Positions 49,005 through 58,954 of a DNA stretch of 64,000 bases are shown here, piece by piece. Source of the DNA: Cenococcum geophilum 1.58 (taxonomy: Eukaryota; Ascomycota; Dothideomycetes; Gloniales; Gloniaceae); contig KV748217.1 of NCBI GenBank assembly GCA_001692895.1, forward strand, positions 248,001-312,000. The letters run 5' to 3'. Numbering within the stretch: position 1 is the first letter of the stretch; each line of letters starts with the position of its first letter. Made by a program: the position numbers and the translations under genes. A model generated the notes under the pieces. It ran no database searches. It saw only the letters and a list, made by a program, of their open reading frames with translations, and was not told the origin of the DNA.

Positions 49005-49428
49005 TATAACGGAACCTTGTAGTAAGAACTATAATAGGCTCGTTATTAGGCTAGGTATATAGGTAATATAAACTAAAGTTAATAAAGTAATAATAACTGG
49101 TGGAGTGGTTGCCTAACAGATTAACTCTAATTATATTCTAAGAATTATTATAAGGAAGGAACTATCTAGGTAGGGACTAAGGGTCCTTAAATACACAACC
49201 GTACTCCTATAAGATCCTTCTTATATATAATATACGTGTGCTCTATCTACTCTATTACAGATTATATAGATCCTACAGATTATATAGATCACGTCACGTA
49301 ACCTTAGTTACTATTTCTCGTCATATAGCTCTACCGGCTCCATCCTGGACCGTGCTTATATTAACTAACTAGCTTCTTTCGTCTCTTCTCTAAGTAGTTG
49401 TAATATTGTACTTAAAGCGTCCGTAATA
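49005..49428 (-). repeat. Right (5') LTR of Gypsy B2
   Basis: A 424-bp LTR starting TATAACGGAACCTTG and ending CCGTAATA, directly followed by the target duplication AGGAG. The first G of the canonical TG has become A. Confidence 0.94.
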
Positions 49429-49433
49429 AGGAG

Positions 49434-49701
49434 GTTAAGACGTTACGTAAGGAAAGAAGGTAGGAAAACGGGAAGAAAGGGTATATATTATTAACTTAGT
49501 TGCTTAGTTAATACGTATATAGGTAGAATAGGGTTTAGGTTATAGTCCTAGCAGAACTTAGCAGAATTTGGTGGAACTTGGCAGAATATAGCAGAATGCC
49601 GTAGATTGCCATTAGATTGCTATTCTATAGTTAGTCTCTAATTACTAAGTTGGTAGAAACAGGTGGATGTATATAAGGTATTACGGGGGTGTCCTGTAAC
49701 A
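49434..49701 (-). repeat. Right (5') LTR of Gypsy A, second piece
   Basis: It starts GTTAAGACGTTACGTAAGG, matching 35882 onward in the left LTR, and ends CCTGTAACA with canonical CA. It is followed by CTATT, the outer target duplication. Confidence 0.95.
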
Positions 49702-49706
49702 CTATT

Positions 49707-51419
49707 ATAGCTATAGCTAAAGAGGCTTTTAGTTAAAATATAAGGCCGCTAAAGATTAGTAATTAAAGCTATAAAAACTAAACCTACTAGAACTTATCTA
49801 AATAGTCTAATAAGCCCTTAAACTTACTAGCTATTTACTTATTTTTAGTATATAAAGCCTTTAATTAGTTAGTAGGGAGTAGTATAGCCTAGTAAAGAAT
49901 TAATAACTAATTTAGGCTTCCCTCCTTTTCTTATAGGTAGGGCTCTAGCTTTTATATAAAGGCTTTATATACCTTATACTAAAAAATAGAGTAGCTCTAT
50001 ACTAGATAGCTTAGGAATATCTTATAGAAGGCTACTAAGTTTTATAAAATAACCTTATAAAGGTAAAAGAGAAGGTTTATAATCCCTAGAGCGGTAAGGA
50101 TATTAATTTAATATAGCTATAAGCTAAAATAGCCCTTCTATTTATTTAGTTCGGGCTATATTATTAATAGTAGTATATTAGGCGGTATAATACCTATATA
50201 GTAGATTTTAAAGCAGCCTATCTATAAGGGGTGCCCTATTATTAACCTTATAAACTTTTATAGGAGAGAGTTTAAGTAATAGCCTACTATTTACTCTTAG
50301 TTTTACGCCCTAGTGCGCTAAATCTAGTCCTTATTAACCCCCTTTAGCTCTACCTAATATATATATTCTTCTCTAAAAAGACGCTAATATACTAAAAGGC
50401 CTTTATAACCTAATCTCGCTATAAGTTATATAAGAGGGCCGCCTTACAGTCTCTACCGCTCTTAATTAGGTATATATTATACTATACTAAGCGCCTACTA
50501 AAGTCTAGAAATAGCTTAGTACTAAAGTCCTTATAGTATAGGAGATAGAAAGCTAGCCCGCTAGGTATATAAATAAGCAGCTTTCTATTCTATAAGGCCC
50601 TAATAGTTTTAAGGTGGCTATACTAGTTCTACTTACCTATATATATAGTAAATATTAAGGGCATATAGCGCGTAGGGCCTTTACCCTTAAACTTAAAGGT
50701 AAATAGATCTAAGATCTTAGCGGAGCGTTTATTACCGCTATAGGTAAGTATATAGTAACCTAATAGAATATTAATAAGCGTATAGAAGTAGCACTCTAAG
50801 GATAAGGTAGCGCCCTTAGCCTTAAGCTTATAATAGACACTTTAAAACTTATCCTTAGTATAGCTGTTAAGGAGGGTATCTCTACCCTTATTAGCGAACT
50901 ACTTTTTCTTACGCTGCATATCCTCTACTATAGCGTCTTTAGGTACTCCCTAACGCTATCCTCCTATAAAAATAGGTAGCTATTTATTTTTATAGCTTTC
51001 TATATCTAATAAAGGTTTGTTAAAGTAGTAATATAGCTATAAACTAATCGCTATAAGAGCCGTATCTCCTTTTAGGGTATATTAATATTAGCTTTATAGC
51101 TCTTCCCTTTTAAGGGCCGGCTTATAACTTCCTTAATAAGAAAGAGAAGTAGCTTATCCTCTATAACGGTATTGCTATTATAGTACTACTTCCGTTTATA
51201 AAGGCCTAGAGCTAAATAACGCGTTAGCCGCGGGCCGCGATACTTTTAGGAAGGGGGGTATTATATTCTTCTTATCTTGAACTCCTTCTGCTTTGGATTG
51301 TACGTTAAAGACGTGTTCTTAGGCCTTACGGCACGCGTAAGGGCGAGGACATGCTGCGCGTTAGCGCGTAATTTGGCATTATTGGCGATATTGATCTCTA
51401 CGCGGTTGGTTAGCGCCAT
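49707..51419 (-). pseudogene. Crypton-type tyrosine recombinase relic, N-terminal and catalytic part
   Basis: The minus-strand ATG at 51419 opens an almost undamaged start (MALTNRVEINIANNAKLRAN, then RPKNTSLTYNPKQKEFK). The frame then continues through RIP stops: IKEVISRPLKRKSYKANI (about 51140-51080), PKDAIVEDMQRKK, NKGRDTLLNSYTKDKF, and LINILLGYYILTYSGNKRSAKILDLFTF (about 50790-50700). The region fitting the Ndc10_II-like, tyrosine-recombinase part includes SGLAFYLLYYKDFSTKLFLDFSRRL (about 50560-50490), LIKSGRDCKAALLYN, and after a frame change IVGYYLNSLL (about 50290) and IIPPNILLLI*PELNK. Cryptons integrate by tyrosine recombination, cutting without an RNase H-fold transposase. It joins 35801-34813 across Gypsy A. 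The family call is from remembered motifs. Confidence 0.75.
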
Positions 51420-51889
51420 CTTGTATAGTAGGTATAATAGCAGACGTGCTGCCGCGACTGAGGATTAGGCAGGGAGGACTTTTTATATGCAATTGGGGCC
51501 CTAATGGCCCTAATTACCCTACGGTCGGCGTCGATCAGCGGCTCGATCGGGCGGCCCTTGATACGCGTATATCCACAGCTTGGCGCTGGTGGCGCTGCAG
51601 ATATACGCGAATCTGCCCCAGGTGGCTGGCTGAACACGTGATTTTTTCGCTGACCGAGGATCAGCCGGGCCTCTTGATCCAAGACTTTAACCGACCACCA
51701 CCAAGTTCAAATTTTTCACGCCCTGTTTGTATGGTAATATTTTTACCCTTATCGATATTGCAAAAATCGCTCTATTAGTTGGTAGAAGACTTCGCACGTA
51801 TCTAATGTATCTATTTTGCAGCCTCGAGCGAACTATATTGGCGGAGGAGATGCAGTTGCAAGCTTCTGCATCTGCAGGGGGAGCCGTGC

Positions 51890-52020
51890 ACGGAGCTGTG
51901 CACGGATCTCGACCAAGGCTCTGCAAAAGCTCCGCACGAAGCTGCGCGCGAAGCTCTGCAAAAGCTCTACCAAACTCTGCAAAAGCTCTGCACGGAGCTC
52001 TAGGCTCTGCCCAAAGCTTA
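51890..52020 (+). repeat. Short imperfect repeats around GCTCTGCAAAAGCTC
   Basis: The word GCTCTGCAAAAGCTC or a close variant occurs four or five times with spacings of about 20-35 bp, mixed with GCACGGAGCT and GCACGAAGCT. CTGCAA/TTGCAG and GAGCTC-like cores give local palindromes. It lies ~240 bp upstream of the gene start and could be regulatory or plain low-complexity sequence. Confidence 0.6.
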
Positions 52021-52154
52021 CCTCTTGCTGCGAAGTAAATCCATACCTGCTGGTAGTATTAATAAGATTACTTTTTATATATACATTTTAGAATTTATTA
52101 TATAGCTAATAAAGTAATGAATTATTTATTATAAAGAAGATATACACTTTATAG

Positions 52155-52186
52155 CACGTGATTGTTACGTGTTTTACGTAACATTT
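52155..52186. promoter_or_regulatory. CACGTG plus two TTACGT words upstream of the transcription factor gene
   Basis: A CACGTG palindrome (52155-52160) is followed by TTACGTG and TTTACGTAAC within 30 bp, about 75-100 bp before the chosen ATG. CACGTG is the core recognised by bHLH factors and TTACGTAA is a classic bZIP half-site arrangement. These are sequence matches only; no binding is shown. Confidence 0.4.
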
Positions 52187-52257
52187 CAGTCAATAAAATG
52201 ATCTGACAGCTTTCCAAACCCACTGAAACTTGTGCCGGAGAATGGCTATCGACCTCT

Positions 52258-54390
52258 ATGCAGCCCCACAAACCGTTACAGGGAGAGTCTCACTCAGCTC
52301 AAGCGTTGCCGGATCCCGAGCAGCCGGGATTTACTGGAAATGAACCGAAGTCCTCGGAAAGCTCAATGCACTACATATTCAATCCGCATAACTACCCCCG
52401 TAAGCGTGCTGCGATTGCCTGCGAAATCTGCCGCGTGCGAAAGACGCGATGCGACGCAACGAAGCCGAGTTGCGCGTCATGCGTCGAGCTCGGAGTGGTG
52501 TGCTCGTACCGGAAGCTGGTTCCTGACAGCAGGTGTGTAACCTACTTGTACAGTTTTCGAGAACCCTTGCTCTTTTGCACACCCAACCTTATTTGACCGT
52601 CCTTGGCTGGACTTCAAAGCTAGATGTCGTACTTGAGCATAAAGTCATTTCCACATCGCATATGCCGTGGTGTCTGGTGCGGGGCTGATCACGTTTAGAC
52701 CAGAGCAAGACACTGCTGGCATCTTCCTAAGTAAGATAGAGAGCCGCTTGGCTGGCATCGAGGCACGGTTAGATGGGAGTTACAAGAACTGGCTTGATCC
52801 CAGCAACGCAGCCACGTTCTCCCCCAAAACACCCCGGAGTTCGTCCCCGCTCGGCTCCTCGGCCACGTCTCACGAAATATGTATTGGGTTCCAGCGCTTG
52901 GGGCTGTCCTTTGACATTTTCAAGCTCCTTGGTCATAACAGGCTTCCCCCCGCCCTGGAGCCGCTTAGTGTATATGGGGGCGAGCCTTTCGTTGAGCAGG
53001 AGATTGTGAAGGGCACCCTCCTTAACCAGGCTGGCGATCCGAATGCTCTCGATCTCTCTCCCCAAGCATGCTTAGAGCTGCAGCAGTCTTTCGCGGAGAA
53101 TATTCTTCCCTGGTTCCCACTATTTAACCGAGAAGCCTTTTCCAAACGGACTACACAATTTCATGACAGCGCTTTTAACAAATCCGACCAAGAGACATGT
53201 CAAATTCTCTTTATATTAGGTCTTGGGGCTTTATCAAGAGCTAAAGACCTTGCCACTGACGATGCCCGCAACTTTCCAGGTCTGAACTATTTTCTCGCTG
53301 CTTGTAGGATATTAAACCCAACGCCAAACTACTCTCTTGTCGAAGTACAATGCTACATTCTAAAGTCGTGCGTAGTCTCCCTGTTTGGTTTCTGCTCTCG
53401 CGTCTCGTCGCTCCATACTAAGGCTTTCTAGAATGTACCTTAGCCTCTGCATTCGTCCACTCCAAGCTGCTCACGCTATCTCCATTGCCTCGCGGTCCGT
53501 CCTTACCCTTCTTAACCTCCGCAGTCGCCTTGGTGGAGATGCTCAACTACGAGAGTCTTGTCACCGCGCTTACTGGGTGTGCTTTATCCTTGAAAATGAG
53601 CTGGGAGCTTATGTTGTGTATGGGATATTGCCATTGTCATCAGTCAATAAACACATTCCCCTTCCACTTAGTTCGTATGACGAGCCGGACATGTTTTGGT
53701 TTTTGGCCGAGATCTCTATGCGGCGCCTATATTTGTATGCTCTCGAGATGCTCTGGAAGGAACCTGGTGTTCAGTGCTCGCCTACGGTAATGGAGATCCT
53801 GAGGCAGCAGGTTACGATATGGTACGACAGCCTGCCCGCAAATGTCATTTTCCCCGAAGAATTCACCACTCCACTTGATCCGCAGCGCGCCTTTCTACGC
53901 GGCCAGTACTTTGGCTTACGCATGATCATAAACTGGCCTGCCGCCCTAACTCTCCTAACTGAGGCCCCGGACGATGAAAAGCAAGGCGCTGAGCTGCTCC
54001 ATCTCTCAAGTCAGACAATTCACTACGCTATCGCGCACGTCATGTCTGCCGAAAGCCTCCTGCAGGAGCGCCATCCGCTAGTGCCTGCGAACCTTCTCGG
54101 GCAAGTGTCCCTAGCCCAGAAGGAGTTGGGATGAATTTGAGAGTCTACTGATGTAAAGCTAATTACTTTCTTTTTCAAACAGGACGTACTACTCAACCAT
54201 GATACTTCTGGTCATCCACGGGGCTTCTGTCTTTGCTCCTATCTACAACCCTGCCATCACCCCTACCATTCTGAAAGGCCACGCCATGCTCTCTGCCTGG
54301 GCTGCCGACCCGGGAGTCGCTAAGACTATTCGCCCCATCGAGGCACTAATGGTTCAAAATGGTTTATTAGCTGACAAGAAATCCGTTTAA
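52258..54390 (+). CDS. Zn2Cys6 (Gal4-type) transcription factor with fungal-specific transcription factor domain
   Basis: This is the only intact-looking gene here. My model has four exons: 52258-52532, 52699-53367, 53432-54124 and 54183-54390, giving 614 codons. The zinc cluster is at residues 55-82 (C55, C58, C65, C72, C75, C82; spacing 2-6-6-2-6), preceded by basic RKR. It should bind two zinc ions and recognise CGG-type half-sites in the nucleus. A short heptad-like linker (about 100-117) may mediate dimerisation. The fungal_trans region spans roughly 215-430, including FPLFNREAF, RPLQAAHAISIAS and YWVCFILENEL. Intron 1 has GTGTGT and a GCTGATCAC branch before TTTAG; intron 2 has GTGCGT and ends TTCTAG; intron 3 is less sure, with a weak GTTGGG donor and CAAACAG acceptor. 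Codon use is unlike the RIP-damaged neighbours. The target pathway cannot be told. Confidence 0.85.
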
Positions 54391-54759
54391 TCTACGTCTA
54401 TAGCTCCTACCTCAACACCAGATACAAGGGCACTGCTAGGAATGCAGATAGGTACGTTCCTAAGTATTAGGTCGTAAGGTCAAATTAGTTATCAAATGCA
54501 GTAGTAACAGCGGTACAGATAACAGCGGATAATGCATCAGTAGTACCAATGTTGAATTAGTATGGTGGGGAGGTAATGTGGTAGGGGACAGGCTTGCAAA
54601 TTAATCAGTTCAATTCAATTACCTCGGATTGATTAAATTGAAAGCTTTATAACCGGAGGGCTCACTTTATAACCGGAGGGCTCAGTTAATTTAATTACTT
54701 AAATCAATATTGTAACGGTCGCAATTGAATTTAACTAGTGTAGTAGTTAGTAATTACTA
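54391..54759. other. 3' flank of the transcription factor gene
   Basis: Moderately AT-rich, not RIP-like at first (to about 54600). It probably contains the 3' UTR. It holds a 20-bp perfect tandem duplication (54645-54684) and, around it, several AATTGAA/TTCAATT words facing each other (about 54607-54640 and 54690-54735). No gene is visible. Confidence 0.5.
54645..54684 (+). repeat. Perfect 20-bp tandem duplication
   Basis: The word CTTTATAACCGGAGGGCTCA occurs twice in direct succession (54645-54664 and 54665-54684), about 250 bp after the stop codon of the transcription factor gene. Confidence 0.95.
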
Positions 54760-55490
54760 CCAGCAAAGGAAAACACTATACTAGGATCTGTAAAGGAAGC
54801 TATTCCTTTTCTCTTAAATCCCCTTAGGATAAATATCCTAAAAGGCTACAATCAGCTTTCTACTAGCTAAAGCTAGGAAAAGGCTATTTTAAATCCTTCT
54901 CTAAAGCAATAGGGGAGGACGAAGAAAGTAGATGCTTTAGGGAATGTAGTGCATTGTAAACCCCTAGGCATTTATTACTAGACTATAATCTATATAGAGA
55001 AGAAAGAAGAGTAATACGAAAGAGATTAGGCTCTTCTCTCTCTTTAAAGAAGCTATTTTATATAAAAAAGGAAGAAAGGCGCTTTTTTTATTCCTAAGTA
55101 GGACAGGTATAACTACTAGAAAGTAGCTAATAACAATAGGATCCCTAAATGGAGGCAACTCCTACTAGGCTTTTAGTAAAGAGATATTAGTAAGCAAAAG
55201 GATAGAAATAAATTACAAAAAGATAGGGATAGGCGTTAGGATTTATTTTCTTTTTTACCGTTTTCTTATTTCCTAGTAGTTGCTTATAACTTAGTATTTT
55301 ACTAAGGAACTATAACCCCCTAGTTTAGGGATTTATAAACTACTAGGATATAGTTACTAGTATATATTAAGCTGCCTTAAGGGATTTATATATATAGGAA
55401 TATAGCGCTATAGCCTAGAGGCTGTATGTGTAGTATTATACATAGTATAATATAACGGATAAAAATAAAAATAAAAATAAAATAAAAAGA
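54760..55490 (+). mobile_element. 5'-truncated LINE (Tad/I-like) relic with tail and target duplication
   Basis: The plus strand keeps the extreme C-terminus of a LINE polyprotein. About 54965-55150 reads HLLLDYNLYREE, then LFSLFKEAILYKKGRKALFLFLSRTGITTRK across two frames. That matches the zinc-finger-like end after RNase H in fungal Tad-type LINEs, with an expected Cys changed to Tyr. An A-rich tail of TAAAAATAAAAATAAAA type closes it (55460-55490). The 9-bp word TAATTACTA occurs at both ends (54751-54759 and 55491-55499), a plausible target duplication. The 5' truncation is typical of target-primed reverse transcription. RIP stops are present. Confidence 0.7.
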
Positions 55491-55499
55491 TAATTACTA

Positions 55500-56579
55500 G
55501 TTTTAGCATAGTGTTAATGCCAGAGGGCCTATCTAATAACGCTTAGATTATTCTCTACCGTTATTCCTTTCGCCCCTACGCTTAATACAGACCCATAGCT
55601 AGTCTTAGTATAGTATTAAGTCACCTTCCTACCGTATATATCTTATTCCTTCTTCGGGCGCCTTAACTGTTTATTTATTATATTAATTATACCTTCCTTA
55701 TCTTACAATTCTACCGCTAGTGGTTGTAGTAATAAATAAATTAATATATTGCCTAAATAGTTATTTTCTATTTATAAGAGCCCCTAAATATTTATTTATA
55801 AATAAATTAATATTATAAATACTAGAATTTTTGGGCCATTTCGCTAAAGGAAGATGTAGTTAGTTAGCGACCTTAACGCCTATTTTACGCTATATATTCT
55901 AACGCTTTCTAACAATATACTTAACTTTATATTTACTATATAAATCTATATTAATATAGGTAAACAATTATAGATTGATTTTGATTAATGTCTAATATAG
56001 TCCTAAATTCACTCTTTATAGACAAATATTAATAAGTTTAAATATAAAAACCCTCTAAAAAGGGCGACGTAGGAGGTGATACAGCGTATTCCTCTCTAGG
56101 TAGTATACCCATACTATATTAACAAGAGGAAAAATACCGTTAAGTCGCTACTCTAAGACTTCTATAAGTGTAATGGTGCTAAAGCGCGTTACCTGCCAAG
56201 TTCTACTATATTCTACCACCTATTATATTATTGTATACTATTTAGTACTGTTTCTTACTATTAGCTCGCCTACTATTAGCTCGTCTACTACTAGCGCCTT
56301 AGCGGCTCGCGCTACCTATTTATTAACATCAGCCCCCGCGACCCCCTTTCTTCTCCTTAGCTTAGTATCTTTATTAAATAGTAATTTATAAGCTTTGGTT
56401 TAGAGGCATTTATATAAGCCGTTACATTATACTAAGCTCTCCCTATATTGCCTAGAAAGGCCTTAATAATATTCTACCCTAAAAAAAGACCCCTATCTAT
56501 AACAACACGTTAACGCGTTATACTTAGACACTAAAGTTACTCTATATTGCCTAGAAAGGCTTTAATAATATCCTACTTT
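55500..56579. other. AT-rich region upstream of Gypsy C gag
   Basis: It probably includes the 5' leader of Gypsy C, but no LTR pair was found. About 55735-55815 is rich in AATAAATAAATTAATAT. A ~40-bp direct repeat (CTATATTGCCTAGAAAGGC followed by TTAATAATATYCTAC) occurs at about 56437-56478 and 56540-56578. A plus-strand open frame at 56173-56391 is Ser/Thr/Leu-rich with a TISSPTISSSTTSALAAR run and no domain; I do not call it a gene. Confidence 0.4.
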
Positions 56580-58767
56580 ATAAGCTAGATATGACTAGAC
56601 CTATACCCCCGGAATTAAAACTAAAGTATATAATACTAACGAACCCTAGAAAGCTAATAATAGTACCTAAAGCTAGCTTATCCAAGAGAGCTATTTTTAC
56701 CTAAGAGGAACCTAAGATCTAATTAGGATTAGAAATTAAAGATAATAATAATATTATAGACGTACGCGAGTAGATTCGCGCCTTTATAGCTAGCTAGAAA
56801 GCCAATTGTTTTAAGGTAAGGAATATATAAAAGACCCTATAAGAGATCTTAGAAAGCCTTACGGCCCTATAAAATAGCCTAGCTTTCCCCTCTTAAAGCC
56901 CTAGCTAACCTATTTACTTAACTAAATATAATATACTAGGGAGTACGGATATAATTATAAAGTAATTAAAGTCGGTTAAGCTCCTTAACCCCTAACTACT
57001 ATTTAATAGAATAGACCCTACCTTTAAAAACTAGAGAATTTAAGTATAAGGAAAGCTCCGCGTTAACTATAACTATTTCCCTTCTAAGGAGGCTAAAATG
57101 CTTTACCTCTTTAGTTAAACTACTAGGGACGCCTAACGGCACCTTTAAGCTAAGTTTAAGGATAAGTCCCCTATCTAATTTATATTTATTAATAAAATAA
57201 TATAGTACCTAGTAGCTATTTATATTAACCCGAATAAAGTATAGGATGCCTATTATAATTATAATCGCCTAATAATAAAACTAAACCAACCCTTTACTAA
57301 ATTTTAAACTTAATTCCTATACCTTATAAAAGAAGGCTAGGTCCCCCTTAAAAACTACTAATTAGATCTATATAATAAGCTAATAATCTAGCTATAAGAA
57401 AAGATTGCTATAACCCTAAATAACCTACCAATCTATAATAGACTCACAACTTATTGCCTATTATTAGATTTAGGGCTAAAGCGAATTAACGCCCAACTTA
57501 ATTAGTAGAAGCGACCCCGTAATAATTAAAACTTATTAGCCACACCTATAGGAGCTAAAGTAGAAAGATAAGCTATAACCGCTCTTATATTAAAAGCGGT
57601 TACAGTAAAAACTAGTTAGTACGATATCTGATTACAACGATATACTCTATATTACGATCTACACCCCTTAATCAAATTATTTTTGGTGTAATATTACGAT
57701 ATTCTAACTTTTGATAATATCGTTAAGTCTCCCCCACCAAAATCGTTATAACCAGTAGAGATTTTATATGGGAGGGAGTTGTAACGTGTCCCGCTCCACG
57801 TCGCTATATAGCCAAAAAGATAGAGAGTACTCGCGAACTTGTACGACTCTTGCGGGATCTAATATATATGCTCTTATACGAGCCTAATTTAGCCGGTAAG
57901 GTAGACGCCTTAAGCCTTTTTAAGTATAAAGCCCCCCCTCTTATTACTTATTAACCAAACACGTGACTCTTTATATAATAATACCATTGGTATAATGATA
58001 CGCTTGGCCGTACGAACCGTATCATACTAACCAGTTTTTACTGTATATTTATATACCGGCGAGCCTTACCTAATTAGCTATATACTACACCCCTAACTAA
58101 TACTTATCGCAATATCCCAATTAACCCTGCCTTAGCTATATACTATAACTATAATAAAGAGGGTTACTTTATCTTGTTTTGCCTGGAGCTAAAGGATATA
58201 AGCAATATTAGGGAGATAGAGAAAGGAGAAATATCTAATAAGTTAGGAAAAGAAGAACCCTAGGGAAAGACTCCCCCCTAAGGTATCTTAATAATTTTAA
58301 AAAGATTAATTTAAGTTAGTTAATAGATAGAAAATACTTTATAGTTTTATATATAGTATCTTAAAATAAATATAGAGTTAACTTAACCGCCCTTATTAAT
58401 ACTAAAGTAAATAACTTTACCTTTATAAATACTGCCTATGTAATTAATATTGCTAAGTTTCTAAATATAAAAGCTACCTAACTAGAGAAGCCTATTTAAG
58501 TAAAAGGCTATAACGGTTAATCCGGTAAGCCAGTTACCTATATTTTAAAGTTATATATCTCCTTTTATAGACGACGTTAATATAGTATTCCCTTTTATAT
58601 TCTAGACCTAAGTTCTTATAATATAATCCTTAGCCAAAAATAAATATCTTACTTTAATATTTAGTTAATATACGGTAAAGATAGTGTGTTTAGCTGGAGG
58701 ATAGACTAAAATTACCCTCCTTTATTAGGGAAATATAAACTAACCGCAAAATACTAGCTATAAAGGC
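56580..58767 (+). pseudogene. Gypsy C gag-protease relic (plus strand)
   Basis: Gag reads from about 56590 on the plus strand: a charged N-terminal part, then at 56990-57400 the capsid-like segment with LFNRIDPTFKN, GKLRVNYNYFPSKEAKMLYLF, FKDKSPI, YINPNKV and YNYNRLIIKLNQPFTKF. After the MITE (57603-58043) a CCHC knuckle follows at about 58130-58180 as YYNYNKEGYFILFC, with Cys and His turned into Tyr. A protease-like stretch at about 58440-58680 has YVINIAKFLNI-type wording, then PFYILDL and QK*ISYFN. Reverse transcriptase never appears: the LTR of Gypsy D starts at 58768. No function remains. Confidence 0.72.
57603..58043. mobile_element. Tc1/mariner-like MITE inside Gypsy C gag
   Basis: The ends are CAGTAAAAACTAGTTAGTA and TACTAACCAGTTTTTACTG, an imperfect inverted repeat of ~25 bp whose mismatches are of the C/T type. 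TA flanks both sides (57601-57602 and 58044-58045), the duplication expected of Tc1/mariner transposition. Length 441 bp, no ORF. Gag sequence resumes on both sides. The inside holds a ten-base purine tract (about 57767-57780, TGGGAGGGAG) followed by TGTAACGTGTCCCGC, resembling a polypurine-tract/LTR border, so it may itself contain a captured LTR end. Confidence 0.82.
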
Positions 58768-58954
58768 TGTCACAGTACTGTAATAAAGTAGACTAAATAA
58801 CTACGTCATGGTATAAAGAGGGGAAGAAGGTAGAAAGGGGGTATTGTGTATAAATAGTAGGGCTAGCCGCTAAGTCGCTAGTGGTGGGCTAGCTAATAGT
58901 AGGAAATAGTGTAAGATAGTATAAAATAGTATGTATTAGGTTAGTGCCGTAACA
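58768..58954 (-). repeat. Left (3') LTR of Gypsy D
   Basis: A 187-bp LTR; on the minus strand it starts TGTTACGGCACTAACC and ends CAGTACTGTGACA. Its partner LTR is not in the window, so its limits rest on the TG..CA ends and the adjacent purine tract. It interrupts the Gypsy C protease track. Confidence 0.65.

Larger units (their letters stand above)
41454..49428 (-). mobile_element. Gypsy retrotransposon B, copy 2 (full length, RIP-degraded)
   Basis: This 7975-bp element is collinear with Gypsy B1 (19765-27712) and in the same orientation. It has 424-bp LTRs (41454-41877 and 49005-49428) and the exact 5-bp target duplication AGGAG (41449-41453 and 49429-49433). It lies inside the right LTR of Gypsy A; removing it restores an LTR that matches 35802-36149. 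Overall it carries more TpA than B1. One ambiguous base is at 45743. Confidence 0.95.
35802..49701 (-). mobile_element. Gypsy retrotransposon A, interrupted by Gypsy B2
   Basis: This is a different Gypsy family from B. The left LTR is 35802-36149 (348 bp). The right LTR is split into 41374-41453 and 49434-49701, which also total 348 bp once B2 is removed. The element is flanked by the 5-bp target duplication CTATT (35797-35801 and 49702-49706). It reads on the minus strand: a minus-strand G-rich polypurine tract (AAAGGGGGGGGTAC) abuts the left LTR. Its own length without B2 is about 5.9 kb. It inserted into the Crypton element before B2 inserted into it. Confidence 0.95.
51420..52257. other. 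GC-balanced intergenic region between Crypton relic and transcription factor gene
   Basis: The composition changes sharply here: few TpA runs and many CpG. About 51420-51720 is probably the 5' leader of the Crypton element, since it abuts its start codon. It has overlapping open frames on both strands but none with a recognisable domain. About 51890-52020 holds repeated GCTCTGCAAAAGCTC-type words (51951 and 51975 are the clearest). An AT-rich block (52060-52145) and then the promoter-proximal segment of the transcription factor gene follow. Confidence 0.5.

Noticed and set aside
51410-51778. Overlapping open frames on both strands upstream of the transcription factor gene
   Set aside because: They overlap each other, have no domain, and lie in the probable leader of the Crypton element; openness follows from the higher GC content.
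52232-52540. Alternative frame over the first exon of the transcription factor gene
   Set aside because: It would start at GTG and breaks the zinc cluster; the frame from 52258 contains all six Cys ligands.
52533-52644. Shorter intron 1 ending at AAAG 52644
   Set aside because: It is in frame but lacks a good branch site; GCTGATCAC followed by TTTAG at 52698 is a much better fungal acceptor.
56173-56391. Ser/Thr-rich 72-codon frame
   Set aside because: Low-complexity, with no start context, in the probable leader of Gypsy C.
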